Assembly (NCBI RefSeq): GCF_001039355.2
Contig: NW_019775784.1
Coordinates: 2,000-47,261, forward strand
Source: Lingula anatina
Lineage: Eukaryota; Brachiopoda; Lingulata; Lingulida; Lingulidae
DNA length: 45,262 bases
Direction: 5' to 3'
Positions 44,189 to 45,262 of this stretch are shown here, piece after piece (the stretch's first letter is position 1; each line of letters starts with the position of its first letter). Under the pieces are notes generated by a model that saw only the letters and a program-made list of their open reading frames with translations, had not been told where the DNA came from and searched no databases. A program made the position numbers and the translations under genes.

Positions 44189-44666
44189 AATAATAAATTG
44201 CTGAAGGGATTAATATGTGTAATGTCGTTTTAAAAAAGTGCATTTCATGTACTGAGTAGTATACCAACCAATGGATCTATCGGTATTTGGATCTAAAAAT
44301 ACGTGGATCTATAGGTACGCGGATTTATAAGTACGTGGGTTTATGTAGACATCGTATCTATAGGAACGCAAATATTTAGGACGGTGGTAAAAAATCGGAT
44401 CTATCGGTATTTAAATCTAAAAATACGTTTTTTTTTCAAGTTTTTCTTTATGTATCTATCGGTAACGGGAGTATAGGGACGTGTAATAATTTAGGCCTTA
44501 ATTTTATCGGTTCGTCCCCAGAACATGCACTGCCCCTATTCTTTGTTACATTAGTGACCGACTACATCCCTGATAAACTGTAATAGGCCTAGCCAAAGTA
44601 AGCCATGTGACATGTTAGAATAAAAATACATTAACTTGTGGCACTTTTGTACATTAATATAAAATA

Positions 44667-45262
44667 GGGGAGACCGGGGCTAGTTGGACCCCGGGCTAAG
44701 TTGGTCCCCCGTCAATTTATGAAAAAGTAACTACGAGGTAAAAAAGACAATTGGTCACATACACTTGTAAAGTGACCGTAGCCTACAATGCTAAGGAAGT
44801 GTCGTACGTTAAAAAGTTTTACTTAAGCGGTTAGTCGAAATAAACGATTTTTGAACCTAAAAGTTATTTTGTTTAAGAGATTTAAAAATCTATGTTCATA
44901 GGCATTTGATCGAATAAAATATATGTATAGGGCATCAAACTGAAGGTCACCGTTTCGAGTTTCAAAGAGATGTATCATCGTTGCTTATTCTAGTACTATA
45001 AATGGCTGCCATCCTTTAAAGTAAAAAAATGTGCACCCGGGGCTAGTTGGCCCCTTTGACTCGGGGCAAGTTGGACCATCAAATTACCCACAAACCTTTG
45101 TGCGCAACACAGCTACATGTAGAGACCATTGTTGAAACAAACACAATGGTATAAAACTGAATTTGTTACTCTCTTTTAAAACGGAAATTTATTATTCATT
45201 TCCATTCATTAAAAACCTGCTTTATGCCATTATTAATTTATTCTTAATTAAAACAAAACAAA
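44667..45262. mobile_element. TA-flanked GGGGAGACC element, gene 4 copy (runs off the window)
   Basis: Starts after TA at 44665-44666 at the same site as in gene 2, and parallels 12863-13458 to the window end. Confidence 0.8.

Larger units (their letters stand above)
40201..44521. mobile_element. Foldback-like element in intron 1 of gene 4 (with three nested insertions)
   Basis: Flanked by AACATG (40195-40200 and 44522-44527). Left 16-bp subrepeats at 40237-40260 and 42778-42890, right subrepeats at about 44275-44470. Nested within it are the 337-bp TTAA MITE, the THAP-bearing TTAA element and a 167-bp CAGGGGCG MITE. Confidence 0.7.

Noticed and set aside
1-45262. tRNA, rRNA or CRISPR arrays
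   Set aside because: No cloverleaf with plausible A/B boxes, no rRNA-like sequence and no regularly spaced repeats other than the 16-bp subrepeats and the tandem repeats described.

Overview
This is eukaryotic DNA, most likely from a marine invertebrate. It is AT-rich, has large TE-filled introns with GT...AG splice sites, and carries many different non-autonomous DNA transposons. I cannot name the species. Lineage-specific TRIM-NHL expansions are known in bivalves and other marine invertebrates, which fits, but a mollusc, echinoderm, hemichordate or cephalochordate would all be possible.

The window is a head-to-tail tandem array, all on the + strand, of one two-exon TRIM-NHL gene (RING, B-box 1, B-box 2, coiled coil, NHL beta-propeller; predicted E3 ubiquitin ligase or RNA/protein adaptor). 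Exon 1 (about 170 bp) encodes the N-terminus and most of the RING. A phase-1 intron splits the RING, and one long exon 2 (about 1.8 kb) encodes the last two RING cysteines and everything else. Gene 1: exons 469-637 and 1318-3116 (655 aa). Gene 2: 10745-10916 and 16460-18243 (651 aa). Gene 3: 24385-24556 and 29366-31164 (656 aa, with an assembly join in its intron). A RING-less, frameshifted TRIM pseudogene lies at 33718-35124. Gene 4 has only exon 1 (39962-40133) in the window; its exon 2 should lie beyond the right edge.

Between and inside the genes, the duplicated units carry the same 3' flank: conserved downstream DNA, an imperfect inverted repeat around 'GGCCATATTT', a hairpin-rich element, a mariner-type transposase relic and a CAGAGGCGG-type MITE. 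They then differ by insertions whose boundaries can be read by comparing the copies. These include a 2.47-kb TIR element 5' of gene 2; a foldback-like element with termini of inverted 16-bp subrepeats in intron 1 of genes 2-4; a TTAA-flanked element with a decayed THAP domain nested in that foldback in genes 3 and 4; a 337-bp TTAA MITE nested again in gene 4; a 3.06-kb TA-flanked element in intron 1 of gene 2 (partial in genes 3 and 4); and small MITEs with 5-bp duplications.

Gene 1 is the least invaded copy (680-bp intron) and supplies the empty sites. It is also the copy whose RING has lost a zinc ligand. A segment of about 435 bp flanks exon 1 as direct repeats in genes 2-4, so the RING exon sits in a recombination-prone cassette. 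Single 'n' bases at 28762 and 33717 coincide with breaks in homology and are probably assembly joins, so the gene 3 model and the truncation of the pseudogene need independent confirmation.
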